Assembly: GCF_008729015.1 (NCBI RefSeq)
Contig: NZ_RKSM01000001.1
Span: 1,116,001-1,180,000, forward strand
Direction of reading: 5' to 3'
Length of the DNA: 64,000 bases
Source of the DNA: Haloarcula sp. CBA1129
Lineage (GTDB): Archaea; Halobacteriota; Halobacteria; Halobacteriales; Haloarculaceae
Within the stretch, counting starts at the first letter, position 1; each line of letters starts with the position of its first letter. The notes under the pieces were generated by a model. That model was not told the DNA's origin, did not search any database, and saw nothing but the letters and a program-made list of their open reading frames with translations. This document shows positions 52,541 to 61,490 of the stretch, piece after piece. Both the position numbers and the translations under genes were made by a program.

Positions 52541-53452
52541 TCAGATCGCTCTCGATCGCTTCGCCCACCCGATGCGCGTTATCGCCTCCGCTCCAAGCTG
52601 GCCGAGGAGCCCGGCTGCCTCAAGGTCATGTTCTTTGAAGGCGTCGACGACGATATCGCCTGCGCTGAGCACGCCGTGGTTCCCGATAGGAACGTATAGT
52701 CCGGATCGGAGTTCGCCGCGGCTGTGGTCGTCTTCGATCATCTCGTGATCCGAATAAATCTCTGGTTCCCCCGTTCGGTAGATACGCGCAGCGGGCGTCT
52801 CCTCGTTGATGTCGTAGTTTGGCCGTTGACCGGCGCGTTCGAGACACTCCTCCGTGGCTTCAACGGTTCGGAGCGTGCTGTTATTCCTGTCGGCCAGTCG
52901 GACGGTGGTATTGACTAATCTGAGGATGTTCTTAGCGGCGTCGGCGATTATCTCGGCGACCTCCTGTCGGGTGCTGGCTTTTCGGAGTTCCTGGCTCGTC
53001 TTTCGGAGCACCTCGATTCGCTGTTCGCGTCGCTTCTCGTCGGTGATGTCCCGAACGGTACCATACATGGAGACGGTTTCACCGTCTTTCACGCGAGGAT
53101 CACAGCGCATTCGTATTGACTGCTCGGTCGTTCCCTCACCGACGAGTCCTACGTCGATCGTGAACTGCTCGCACTCTTTGATTGCCGCTTCGAAGGCAGC
53201 CATCGCTCGCGACCGGTCGGATTCCGTGTAGTGAGTGGCCAGTTCCGAAAAAGAGAGCATCCGCTCCGGTTCGAGGCCGTGGATTTCCTTGGCCTTGCGA
53301 CTCCAATGCATCTCCCCGGTACCCGCCTCATAATACCACACGCCGACGCCAGTAAGTCGCTGGATGCTCGATAGCATCTCGCGGTAGTCCCCGTATTCCG
53401 CGTCGGCGCCCAACCACATCGGTTCTACATCGTGTGGCGAATAGTCGTGCAT
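52541..53452 (-). CDS. PAS-GAF sensor protein without an output domain
   Basis: 303 residues from MHDYSPHDVEPMWLG. Residues ~25-140 form a PAS domain (LTGVGVWYYEAGTGEMHWSRKAKEIHGLEPE...GTVRDITDEKRREQRIEVL) and ~150-300 a GAF domain (RQEVAEIIADAAKNILRLVNTTVRLAD...GLYVPIGNHGVLSAGDIVVDAF). Relatives of the haloarchaeal bacterio-opsin-activator group continue into an HTH domain, but this ends at WAKRSRAI right after GAF. It may be truncated, or act through a partner. It is 44 bp upstream of the Usp gene on the same strand. Confidence 0.82.
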   Translation of the reverse strand: MHDYSPHDVEPMWLGADAEYGDYREMLSSIQRLTGVGVWYYEAGTGEMHWSRKAKEIHGLEPERMLSFSELATHYTESDRSRAMAAFEAAIKECEQFTIDVGLVGEGTTEQSIRMRCDPRVKDGETVSMYGTVRDITDEKRREQRIEVLRKTSQELRKASTRQEVAEIIADAAKNILRLVNTTVRLADRNNSTLRTVEATEECLERAGQRPNYDINEETPAARIYRTGEPEIYSDHEMIEDDHSRGELRSGLYVPIGNHGVLSAGDIVVDAFKEHDLEAAGLLGQLGAEAITRIGWAKRSRAI

Positions 53453-54045
53453 AAGGATTGATATTGGGGATTGTACTGTAAAATCTTTTGCGTACGCTCT
53501 CGGTCTTATGCAGTACTGTGGAAAGCCCCGATAACGAGACAATCAATGGTTGATCCAACATGTCTATCAGGTATAGTATGAACGAACAACTCCAAGTGTG
53601 TGAGTGGCCTATTCCAAGCCCTGCTTGGACAGGCCGTGGAATTTCCGCGGCTACGGATGACCGAACAAGAACAGACACTCAGCCTGATTAATGTGGACGC
53701 TGTCGGGCGATACCCCGCTCTTCCCGCGACTTACACAAGAGCTCTAGCGTTACCAGTCCGCACAGTTGCTACAGAACACGATTGCTGAGCCGGTGTCTCC
53801 AGCCAGATTAAAGACGGTTCAAATTCTCCTTCTCTCATTCCCGCTCCAATCAATGTAGGCCATTCGCCACCAAATATCTATCATATATATTATGTTTGGT
53901 GACATCGGGAATGTCGCTCGGCCAGGATTAATCTTCAGTGGCGGGTAATATTGACATATCAATATTCTCATTATGTTAATGCTAATTCTAGTCGAGCCAT
54001 TCACATTATGATAACGGTTTTTTACCCACATCATAAATAGTGGGT
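53453..54045. other. gene-free spacer between sensor and IclR gene
   Basis: About 590 bases, A+T-rich toward the IclR start. Short frames on both strands show no family resemblance. A possible IclR-type site lies at 54000-54017. Confidence 0.5.
54000..54017 (+). promoter_or_regulatory. possible IclR autoregulatory site
   Basis: TTCACATTATGATAACGG, resembling the two sites at 55049 and 55151 (ATCACATTATGCGAA). It sits 28 bp before the IclR start. Confidence 0.4.
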
Positions 54046-54813
54046 ATGATCGATGATACACGGGGTCGAACGCTCAAAACGACGCAAACCTCGCTGGAGA
54101 TTCTCACTCTCATCTTGGAGTACGACGGTCTCACTCTCACGGAATTGGACGAGATGGTCGATAGTCCTAAAAGTTCCATTTACAGCCACCTCAATACGCT
54201 CCGTCAGAAGCGGTACCTCCTCAAGGACAAAGGGACTTATAAAGTGAGTTTCAGGCTCGCGCTGATCGGTGAGACAGTCCGGTATCGCTATCCCAGCGAT
54301 GAGGTTGTCAAAGAGGAAGTCGAGCGATTGGCCGAGAAAACGGGTGAAGAAACGAACTTCACTATCTTCGAACACGGACGTCTGCTGATGTTCTACGGGA
54401 CCGCCGGAGCCGCCGCGGGGAAGGAGAGCGACGTCAACTACCGATCGGAGTACTACCTCCACAACACGGCCGCCGGCAAGGCCATCCTCGCCGAACTCGA
54501 CCGTAAGCAGGTCGAGCGCATTGTCGACAAGTGGGGACTGCCACGGGAATCCGAAGCGACAATCACCGACCGCAATCGCCTGTTCGAGGAACTGGCGGAG
54601 ATCGAGACACGCGGCTACGGAACCGTCGATGAGGAGTTCGCACCCGGTCTCGTCGCGGTAGGTGCGCCGGTCCACGACGAGGATGGCAACATCATCGGTG
54701 GGTTGAGCGTCGGGGGCCCGAAGTACCGCGTCAATCATACGCGGATCACTCAGGAACTGGCCGAACAACTCCTTGACGCCGTCAATTCATTTGAATCGAC
54801 TCTGCACTCGTAA
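54046..54813 (+). CDS. IclR-family transcriptional regulator
   Basis: 255 residues from MIDDTRGRTLKTTQTSLEIL; a GTG two codons upstream is an alternative. N-terminal winged helix ~10-75 (ILTLILEYDGLTLTELDEMVDSPKSSIYSHLNTLRQKRYLLKDKGTYKVS) and C-terminal GAF-like effector domain (EETNFTIFEHGRLLMFYGTAG..., YYLHNTAAGKAILAELD, RGYGTVDEEFAPGLVAVGAPVHDEDGNIIGGLSVGGPKYRV). Regulates catabolic or uptake genes in response to a small acid. The Tm-1-like/cupin/TIM-barrel operon downstream and the TRAP transporter upstream are the obvious candidates. Confidence 0.9.
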   Translation: MIDDTRGRTLKTTQTSLEILTLILEYDGLTLTELDEMVDSPKSSIYSHLNTLRQKRYLLKDKGTYKVSFRLALIGETVRYRYPSDEVVKEEVERLAEKTGEETNFTIFEHGRLLMFYGTAGAAAGKESDVNYRSEYYLHNTAAGKAILAELDRKQVERIVDKWGLPRESEATITDRNRLFEELAEIETRGYGTVDEEFAPGLVAVGAPVHDEDGNIIGGLSVGGPKYRVNHTRITQELAEQLLDAVNSFESTLHS

Positions 54814-55048
54814 CCTACTATTACCGGATTACGGTGTCGTTGAATAATAGGCGTACATCTGTTAGTTCTTGTTGAGTCGTCGCTGCTTCATTTGCAGGTG
54901 TGACCGCGGGCTACCGAATCAAGATCAGCGACATCGTTGACGAACTATGCTTTTCCAGATCCAAATGAGCCGTAATTCCGGATTCCAATGGCATCGATAT
55001 TCGTTATCACCGTAGTCTCGCAAGCGGATCTAAAACACATTAACGATA

Positions 55049-55063
55049 ATCACATTATGCGAA
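55049..55063 (+). promoter_or_regulatory. IclR-like operator site, left
   Basis: ATCACATTATGCGAA. It is the inverted match, with one mismatch, of 55151-55165. The pair is ~100 bp apart. Confidence 0.45.
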
Positions 55064-55150
55064 CGGTCGTGGGAATGGATGATCGTCACTGCCCGAAACC
55101 TCCGATAATCGTCTGCATCCAGACCGATGAAGGGGACATTGGTAGAGTGG

Positions 55151-55165
55151 TTCGCATTATGTGAT
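55151..55165 (-). promoter_or_regulatory. IclR-like operator site, right
   Basis: TTCGCATTATGTGAT on the plus strand, the inverted partner of 55049-55063 and similar to 54000-54017. Confidence 0.45.
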
Positions 55166-55479
55166 CAATCCACACGCTAGATTGTAGTAGTGATAGTGGA
55201 GCTGCCGCGGGATTTGTCTGTCACCAGCTCCAAATTTGCGTGGCTGATAATTTACATTTGTGGTGTCTGCGCTGGAGTGGTCACGCGATACAAGAGTCAA
55301 CAATGGCCTTCAATCGCTCTGTAGTCGGAGAGTTCGCCGTAGCATTAGCTCCCTTCCCTCTAGGATTCATGGGCAAAGGCATTCGATCTGGAACCTAAAC
55401 GTGACGGAACTGACGATTGCGAAATAGCAACCCGGACACTCAGCAGCCGGCGGTGAACGTGTACCCTCACTGAATCAGC

Positions 55480-55680
55480 GATTCTTCCCCCGGATCGTGG
55501 ACAGCCGGCAGGAGTTACTGACCGTCTATAGCGACGACTTTCAGGCGTACGAACTCCTTGAAGAGGAGACAGACTCGACCACAAATACGCCGACGAGGAG
55601 GTGCACGTTACACCTGCAGGTATCAAGAATACTGACACGAGGGTAGCTCTCGTTCACCCGTGGCGTCTCTATAAGTAAGC
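55480..55680 (+). pseudogene. decayed IS1595-family transposase fragment
   Basis: Frames read LLTVYSDDFQAYELLEEE and, one frame away, YADEEVHVTPAGIKNTDTRVA then LVHPWRLYK. These match TVYTDGFRAYDPLEDD and YVDGDAHVNTCESHASLARRWLSPHRGVSK of the intact transposase at 46346. Only the catalytic middle remains, with a frameshift and substitutions at catalytic positions. Confidence 0.65.
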
Positions 55681-55804
55681 TGATACGGTATCTCAGAGCA
55701 GTCCAATTACGTTGGAAGCTGTATCGAAACTCTGCGGGACGCTGTGGAAAAGCCGTTCTGGTGAGATAGGCTCCATTTAAGTAGTCCCCGAACTCGGAGC
55801 GTGC

Positions 55805-57031
55805 TTATGCCCCGGGTGCGAGTCCCGCCTCCCGTAGGTACGCGTCTAGCTTCTCGACGAGTGCCTCCGCGAACGCTTCGTCGTTGATATGGGTGTCCAG
55901 CTCCAGCAGTTCGACCCCCTCGTTGAGGTGCTCGCGCAGGGCGTCGAACAGTGCGGCATCGGCCTCGGGGTCGTAGAAGTCCTCGCCCTCTGTGTCAAGC
56001 ATCGAGACGCCATGCGAGGGCAGGTACAGCGCGGTCGGGCCCGTTGCGGCGTTCAGTTTCTCGGCTAGAATCCTCCCCAGTTCGGCGTTTTCATCGACGT
56101 TCGTCCGCATTAGTGTTACCTGCGGATTGTGCACGTGGAGCTTTCGTCCCTCGAAGGTCCCGGGGACCGAATCTCGGGGTCCGAAGTTGACCATATCGAG
56201 CGCCCCGACCGAGACCACCTGCGGCGTACCGGTCTGGGCAGCGGCATCGAGGCGCTCTGGTCCAGCAGAGAGGACGCCGCCGACCAGTTCGTCAGCCCAC
56301 TCTGTTGTTGTAACGTCAAGGACGCCGTCGATCGTACCCTGACGGATCAGCTCCTCCATCGCACGACCACCAGTCCCTGTGGCGTGGAACACAATCGTCT
56401 CATATCCCATAGCCTCTAATTTCTCGCGGGCGTGTTGGATGCAGGGCGTCGTCACGCCGAACATAGTGAGACCGATGGTCGGTTTTTCAGCAATCTCGGC
56501 ATCGGGTTCGTTGGTGATCATCCCGACCATCGCAAGGGCGGCGTTCGCGATGACCTGTCGCGAAAGCTGGTTCAGTCCTTCGATGTCGGCGACAGAGTAC
56601 ATCATCATCACATCCTTCGCACCCACGTAGGGCTCAGTATCGCCGGAGGCCATCGTCGAGACCATTACTTTCGGGATGCCGACTGGCAGGGCTCGCATTG
56701 CCGTTGTCGCGATAGAGGTGTTGCCCGACCCCCCGAGGCCGAGCACGCCGTCCAACCGTCCGGCTTCGTGCAGCCGGGTGACGATGGCGGCGGCTCCCTC
56801 CCCCATCGTCTCGATAGCCTCGCCGCGGTCGGCGTCGTCTCGGAGGTGACTGAGTGTGGTCCCAGCGGCGTCGGCGACTTCATTCGCGGTGGTGTCCGGT
56901 TCGAACTCGGGGTCGCCCATCACGCTCGTGTCGACTACGTGGACCTCGACACTCTCGGCCTGCAACACGTCGCGTGCGAAGCCAATCTCCTCACCCTTGG
57001 TGTCGAGCGTCCCGACGATCACGACACTCAT
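55805..57031 (-). CDS. Tm-1-like/UPF0261 ATP-binding protein
   Basis: 408 residues. Marks: VVIVGTLDTKGEEIGFARDVL, VLGLGGSGNTSIATTAMRALPVGIPKVMVSTMASGDTEPYVGAKDVMMMYSVADIEGLN, IGLTMFGVTTPCIQHAREKLEAMGYETIVFHATGTGGRAMEELI and the C-terminal LPSHGVSMLDTEGEDFYDPEAD. The family includes plant Tm-1, an inhibitor of tobamovirus replication, and bacterial proteins of unknown enzymatic role that commonly pair with the TIM-barrel protein encoded upstream. Overlaps the cupin gene by 4 nt. Confidence 0.88.
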   Translation of the reverse strand: MSVVIVGTLDTKGEEIGFARDVLQAESVEVHVVDTSVMGDPEFEPDTTANEVADAAGTTLSHLRDDADRGEAIETMGEGAAAIVTRLHEAGRLDGVLGLGGSGNTSIATTAMRALPVGIPKVMVSTMASGDTEPYVGAKDVMMMYSVADIEGLNQLSRQVIANAALAMVGMITNEPDAEIAEKPTIGLTMFGVTTPCIQHAREKLEAMGYETIVFHATGTGGRAMEELIRQGTIDGVLDVTTTEWADELVGGVLSAGPERLDAAAQTGTPQVVSVGALDMVNFGPRDSVPGTFEGRKLHVHNPQVTLMRTNVDENAELGRILAEKLNAATGPTALYLPSHGVSMLDTEGEDFYDPEADAALFDALREHLNEGVELLELDTHINDEAFAEALVEKLDAYLREAGLAPGA

Positions 57032-57456
57032 GATTCCTCCGTGACGTTCTCGGGTGTCGGCAGTTTCCCCGGCGGGACGATTTCACACTCTGGGAGGTCG
57101 CGCAGGACGTCCTCGGGGCCAGGAGGTGCATACACTGCAAACAACAGGAGCGGCTCCCACCCAGTATTGAGGGTCCCGTGTTCGACGCCTTCGGGAATGA
57201 AAACCATGTCACCAGCCGTGATATCGCGGGTCTCGTCAGCGACTTCCTGTTCACCCTCACCACGGATGACAAACAGAATTTCGTCGCTCTCAGGATGGGT
57301 GTGGCGCTCGTGGCCCTTCCCGGGTTCGAGTTTGACGACCCCGGCGCTGAACCGCTCGCCGCCGGTGACCTCGGGAGTGCTCATCCACTTCAGGACGCCC
57401 CAGTCGAACAGCTGACTCTCGATGTCATCGGGTTCGACGAAATGCCTGTCACTCAT
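57028..57456 (-). CDS. cupin-domain protein
   Basis: 142 residues. Cupin motif 1 GHERHTHPESDEILFVIRGEGE (His, His, Glu ligands) and motif 2 DMVFIPEGVEHGTLNTG (His) form a single small barrel with a metal site. It sits between the Tm-1-like and TIM-barrel genes with 4-nt overlaps on both sides, implying tightly coupled expression. It may be an isomerase, dioxygenase or binding protein for the pathway substrate. Confidence 0.88.
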   Translation of the reverse strand: MSDRHFVEPDDIESQLFDWGVLKWMSTPEVTGGERFSAGVVKLEPGKGHERHTHPESDEILFVIRGEGEQEVADETRDITAGDMVFIPEGVEHGTLNTGWEPLLLFAVYAPPGPEDVLRDLPECEIVPPGKLPTPENVTEES

Positions 57457-58286
57457 AAATCGATCTCCTTGAACTCGTGGGCTTGGTTCTCGATGGCCTG
57501 TTCGGTTGGGAGCCGTTCGATGCTGGAGGCACCGAAGAAGCCGACGACGCCCTCCGTGTGTTTGAGGACGTACTGGGCGTCGTCAGGCCACGCTATGGGG
57601 CCGCCGTGACAAATGACCATGACATCCTCGTTTACGTTTTTAGCGGCGTCGTGGTGTGCCTGCACCCGTTCGGCGGCGCTCTCGAGATCTAGTGCGGTCT
57701 CGGCCCCGATGTCGCCAGACGTGGTTAGACCCATGTGTGAGACCACGATGTCGGCCCCGGCCTCAGTCATCTCTCGAGCTTGTGACTCCGTGAAGACGTA
57801 CGGACAGGTTAGCATCTCCTGCTCGGCGGCCTCCTGTATCATGTTGATCTCCTCATCGTAGCCCATCCCCGTCTCCTCAAGATTCTGCCGGAAACTGCTG
57901 TCGTCGTCGATGAGGCCGACCGTCGGGAAGTTTTGGACTCCCGCGAATCCCCGCCGTTTCAGGTCTTCGATGAACACGTCCATCTGGCGGAATGGGTCGG
58001 TCCCGTTGACCCCGGCCAGCACTGGCGTGTCCTCAACGACCGGCAGTACTTCGTGTCCCATTTCAACGACGATCTCGTTGGCATCACCATAGGGCAACAG
58101 GCCAGCAAGGGAGCCACGACCGTTCATCCGATACCGACCGGAATTATAGATGATGAGCAGGTCGACGCCACCTCGTTCGGCGAACTTCGCTGAGATGCCC
58201 GTGCCTGCACCTGCACCTATGATCGGGCGACCGGTATCGACTTCTGCACGTAGCGATCGGAGTATCTGATCTCTCTGAGCTGTCAT
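57453..58286 (-). CDS. TIM-barrel phosphoenolpyruvate-hydrolase-like protein
   Basis: 277 residues from MTAQRDQILRSLRAEVDTGR; the frame extends 57 codons upstream without support. Marks: PIIGAGAGTGISAKFAERGGVDLLIIYNSGRYRMNGRGSLAGLLPYGDANEIV, TPVLAGVNGTDPFRQMDVFIEDLKRRGFAGVQNFPTVGLID and VMVICHGGPIAWPDDAQYVL. Belongs to the family annotated as TIM-barrel signal-transduction or PEP hydrolase-like. First gene of the three-gene operon. Confidence 0.86.
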   Translation of the reverse strand: MTAQRDQILRSLRAEVDTGRPIIGAGAGTGISAKFAERGGVDLLIIYNSGRYRMNGRGSLAGLLPYGDANEIVVEMGHEVLPVVEDTPVLAGVNGTDPFRQMDVFIEDLKRRGFAGVQNFPTVGLIDDDSSFRQNLEETGMGYDEEINMIQEAAEQEMLTCPYVFTESQAREMTEAGADIVVSHMGLTTSGDIGAETALDLESAAERVQAHHDAAKNVNEDVMVICHGGPIAWPDDAQYVLKHTEGVVGFFGASSIERLPTEQAIENQAHEFKEIDL

Positions 58287-58739
58287 CGCGTTCAGACCAT
58301 CGAAAGGAGAGATAGTAAGGATTGGGAATAGCACGGTGCACGTGAGTTGGTCGCTACACTGTTCGTGTCGGGTCTTCCAGTGATGACACGGCCACCGGAG
58401 GTCCGTTGATATCCAATCGGTTTCATGATTATCAATCCCCGGTTTATCAGAGTGCAATATGCCGGTTGACGATATCAGAATGTCCTATCAACCTGCTTGG
58501 CGTAACAAGCGATAAAATTAGAAGTGCTCTTGTGGGTAGACAGGTATAACAAAGCAGGCATACTCGGCTTCTTTGAGATTGTCTGGTAGTGGGGACTCTC
58601 TTTCCGAATCTGTTCAACACGGTCGCACAGACAATATGTAACCCTACTGAATAGCCGATCCTGCCAACATTTCTCTGAACGAAATCGGGGAAGCGTGGCC
58701 GTATGCATTGGTCGCGCCAGTCTCAGATACTGTAAGTCT
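58287..58739. other. gene-free spacer above the Tm-1-like operon
   Basis: About 450 bases. It should contain the operon promoter. A short stretch near 58421-58440 (ATGATTATCAATCC) is A+T-rich. No gene is supported. Confidence 0.4.
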
Positions 58740-59100
58740 CTGGAAGATGAGACTAAATTGGGTGTAGCGGGCTGTAAGCATGTATTTGACGATTAAGTGA
58801 CCGAGGGCAACTTCAGATTAGCTCTCAACCACTCGAACCTGTTGTAATACTGACTATATCGTCGGATTACGAAGATTTTCTGTATTGTAGCCACTCAGAC
58901 TCCAAGCTACCTCCGATTGATTCCCTTCTCTATCCGATTCCGGTTTCCTTCTTCAACAACGTTAGCGTGTTATCGGCTGTTACAATCGGTGCTTGCTCGT
59001 ACTCGCCAGTTAACTCAACTTACATGAGTGAATCGATGGATATCCAGATCCAGTATAGGAGACACGCAAACGCAAGGTAAAAGAACCATACTTGAAATCA
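58740..59100 (-). mobile_element. decayed second copy of the IS remnant at 20571
   Basis: Aligns with 20571-20900: GTGTAGCGGGC..GTAA..CATGTATTT at the outer end, then GTAGCCACTCA..CTCC and, within the old coding end, CGATTCCGGTTTCCTTCTTC. The reading frame is destroyed by substitutions and indels. It confirms that the ~190 bp beyond the transposase stop are part of the element. Confidence 0.7.
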
Positions 59101-59504
59101 TTCAGCGTGGTGACAGCCATGAAACTTCTAACCTATTTGTATCTGTTCTGGATTACTCGGTGGATACTCAAATTAGAGCTTGGAATGTCCACAGATTCAT
59201 ACTAACTGGTGGTGAGTGATATCATATGACCGAGCGTATCACGATGACTCCACATTACATTCTGGCTCTCGCGGGGCCACTCATCGGTGGGACTCTTGTT
59301 TTTCAATTTCGTGGCGTCCTGTGGGCCAGTCGGGTATTCGGAGGGCGAATCACCACCCAGTGCATTTCGATATGTCATCCTTGCGTGGCTGAATATTGCC
59401 AGAATACGCAGAATATGGTGTGTTCAACCGTGCTCGCGTCTATTATCTCGCCGTCCGCCCGGGACGGGTCCTCGAGTATGTGGTAAGTCAGTACGAATAG
59501 TAGA
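59101..59504. other. spacer of uncertain content
   Basis: A plus-strand frame at 59226-59486 (MTERITMTPHYILALAGPLIGG...) has one hydrophobic stretch but no recognisable family, and its C-terminal half looks random. I treat it as non-coding remnant DNA. Confidence 0.35.
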
Positions 59505-59876
59505 TCATTTCATCTCGTAGCCCATCTTCCGGAACTCGGTCTCAACGGTGCGGTCAGGCTCTCCGGCTCCGAGAAGCGCTGCCTCAAGCACGTCTACCTT
59601 GTAGACCGACTCAGTCTCGAAGACATCGCCCATTCGATCGACCAGCTCGTCGACGTGGTCTTGGGCAACATCGCGGAGGAAGATGTTCCCGTGGTCGCGG
59701 TCATTTTGGACACCACCGCGGCGGTACTTGTACGGAAGATCGCTGGTCGTATCCAGCGATTCCGTTGCTGTCGACTTGCCCGACGGTTCACTGTCGGTCT
59801 GGTCGGCCTCCTGAGTCGCTCCGTCATGGATGCGCTCACGATTGGCATTCTCGGTGGACCTCGTCAGTATCCACAT
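59505..59876 (-). CDS. orphan ParA-partner-like protein, altered N-terminus
   Basis: About 123 residues (start uncertain; [15 protein letters not shown] chosen). The C-terminal half [58 protein letters not shown]...FRKMGYEMK is clearly homologous to the partition partner at 41883. No parA precedes it; instead its 5' end overlaps the ABC ATPase by 41 nt on the same strand. The natural N-terminus and parA were probably replaced when the ABC operon was joined here. It could still bind DNA. Confidence 0.65.
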   Translation of the reverse strand: MWILTRSTENANRERIHDGATQEADQTDSEPSGKSTATESLDTTSDLPYKYRRGGVQNDRDHGNIFLRDVAQDHVDELVDRMGDVFETESVYKVDVLEAALLGAGEPDRTVETEFRKMGYEMK

Positions 59877-60651
59877 CGACCGGGCTCCCGAGTTCGTCTC
59901 TGATGCGGGCGACATAGTCGACGAACTCGTGGGCTGTTCGCTCGCGCGGCCGCTCTATGTCGATAGAGATAGTCGACTGTACGGTTCCGGGGTCGGCGTC
60001 CATCACGACGACCCGGTCGGCCAGCGTCACCGCCTCGTCGATGTCGTGCGTGACGAACACGACCGTCTGTTCGGTCTGGGCCCAGATATCCAGTAGTTCG
60101 GCGTGCAAGCGGTCGCGGGTCCGTGCGTCCACGCTCCCGAACGGCTCGTCCATCAGGAGAATCTCCGGGTCAGGTGCGAGTGCGCGAGCGATGCCGACAC
60201 GCTGTTTCATGCCGCCGGACAGCGCCTTCGGATACGCATCCTCAAACTCTTCGAGTCCGACGAGGTCGACCAGCTCCCGAACTCGCGCCTCGCAGTCCGC
60301 GCACTCACACGCGGGCCGGTCGAGTCCGAACCGGACGTTCCCGCGGACGGTTCGCCACGGAAACAGGGCGTACTCCTGGAAGACCATGCCCCGGTCGAGA
60401 CCCGGTTCGGTGACCGGTTCTTCGCCGACAAGGACCGACCCACTGTCCGGGTCGTCGAGTCCCGCAATCGCTCGCAACAGCGTAGTCTTTCCACAGCCGG
60501 ACGGTCCGACGACACAGCAGAACTCGCCCTCCGACACTGAGAACGAGACGTCATCGAGTGCTTGCGTCGACTCGTACGCCTTGCTGACGTTCCGAACAGT
60601 AATCTTCTCGCTGGGCGCCTCCTCGGGCTCCGTAGATGATTGCTCACTCAT
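59836..60651 (-). CDS. ABC importer ATPase (nitrate/sulfonate/taurine type)
   Basis: 271 residues from [23 protein letters not shown] in overlap with the permease stop; GTG two codons earlier is possible. Walker [21 protein letters not shown]-loop [14 protein letters not shown], signature [16 protein letters not shown], Walker [18 protein letters not shown]-loop [14 protein letters not shown]. Energises uptake with the permease and binding protein upstream. Intact. Confidence 0.92.
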   Translation of the reverse strand: MSEQSSTEPEEAPSEKITVRNVSKAYESTQALDDVSFSVSEGEFCCVVGPSGCGKTTLLRAIAGLDDPDSGSVLVGEEPVTEPGLDRGMVFQEYALFPWRTVRGNVRFGLDRPACECADCEARVRELVDLVGLEEFEDAYPKALSGGMKQRVGIARALAPDPEILLMDEPFGSVDARTRDRLHAELLDIWAQTEQTVVFVTHDIDEAVTLADRVVVMDADPGTVQSTISIDIERPRERTAHEFVDYVARIRDELGSPVDVDTDEVHRECQS

Positions 60652-61490
60652 CGCCACGCGAGCACCCGCCGCTCGACGAGTCGAAAACCAACGTCCATAC
60701 AGAGGAACGCGAGGCTGATCACAAACATATACGCGACACTTGTTGCCATCGCGAGGTTGTTCGAGGCGTTGATGATCTCGTAGCCGACGCCGGGGGCGCC
60801 GAACAGCTCAGCGCCCACGACGATCATCCAGCACCGGCCGATGCTCGTTCGGAATCCCGTCAACACTTGGGGCGCGGCGCTGGGAAGCGCGACGAGTTTC
60901 AGCATTGAGAAACTGCGTTCCACACCGAGCGTCGACGCGGCGTCGGTCAGGTCGCTCGAAACCCCTTCCACACCACCGTAGGCGCCGTAGAAGTTGATCC
61001 AGAACGCGCCGACGAAGACGATGAACGCCGCGCCGGTGTGATGGATGCCGAACCAGACGATGGCGAAGACGACCCACGCGAGCGGCGGAACCGGCCGCAG
61101 TATCCGGGCGAGTGGCCGCAACCAGTCGTCAAGTGCACCGTTCCAGCCCATCGAAAGGCCGAGACTGATGCCACAGAGAGCGCCGAGGAGGAGCCCCGGC
61201 ACGTAGTGGAACAGCGTCTGTGCGAGGTGTGCGAAGCCAGTCGGGAGTACAAGACTTGCCCCCAAGATGGGGACGACAATCGCAGTCGAAGTTGTGAACA
61301 GGTCGACGAAGGCATATGCCGACTCGAGGGGCCCCGGGACCAGATACGTGGGCTGGGTCGTCACTGCGCCGACCCACCACACGATGAGGAACGCAAGGAG
61401 TCCGCCCAGGCCGCGCAGATACCGCTGCAGGTCTCCCCCGAAGCTGCCGGCAAAGATGGTGTCGGACCGGGTGTTAGTACGCGTGCTCAT
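60648..61490 (-). CDS. ABC importer permease (SsuC/TauC-like)
   Basis: 280 residues, about six membrane segments. The EAA-type loop ...[57 protein letters not shown] is typical of the NrtB/SsuC/TauC group. It overlaps both neighbours by 4 nt, so all three genes are coupled. It forms the membrane channel as a dimer. Confidence 0.9.
   Translation of the reverse strand: MSTRTNTRSDTIFAGSFGGDLQRYLRGLGGLLAFLIVWWVGAVTTQPTYLVPGPLESAYAFVDLFTTSTAIVVPILGASLVLPTGFAHLAQTLFHYVPGLLLGALCGISLGLSMGWNGALDDWLRPLARILRPVPPLAWVVFAIVWFGIHHTGAAFIVFVGAFWINFYGAYGGVEGVSSDLTDAASTLGVERSFSMLKLVALPSAAPQVLTGFRTSIGRCWMIVVGAELFGAPGVGYEIINASNNLAMATSVAYMFVISLAFLCMDVGFRLVERRVLAWR

Larger units (their letters stand above)
54814..55479. 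other. gene-free spacer with paired operator-like sites
   Basis: About 670 bases without a supportable gene. It contains two inverted copies of an IclR-like site, 55049-55063 and 55151-55165, listed separately. Confidence 0.5.

Noticed and set aside
59226-59486. 86-codon frame with one hydrophobic stretch
   Set aside because: No recognisable family, no neighbour support, and the second half has random composition; lies in remnant DNA.
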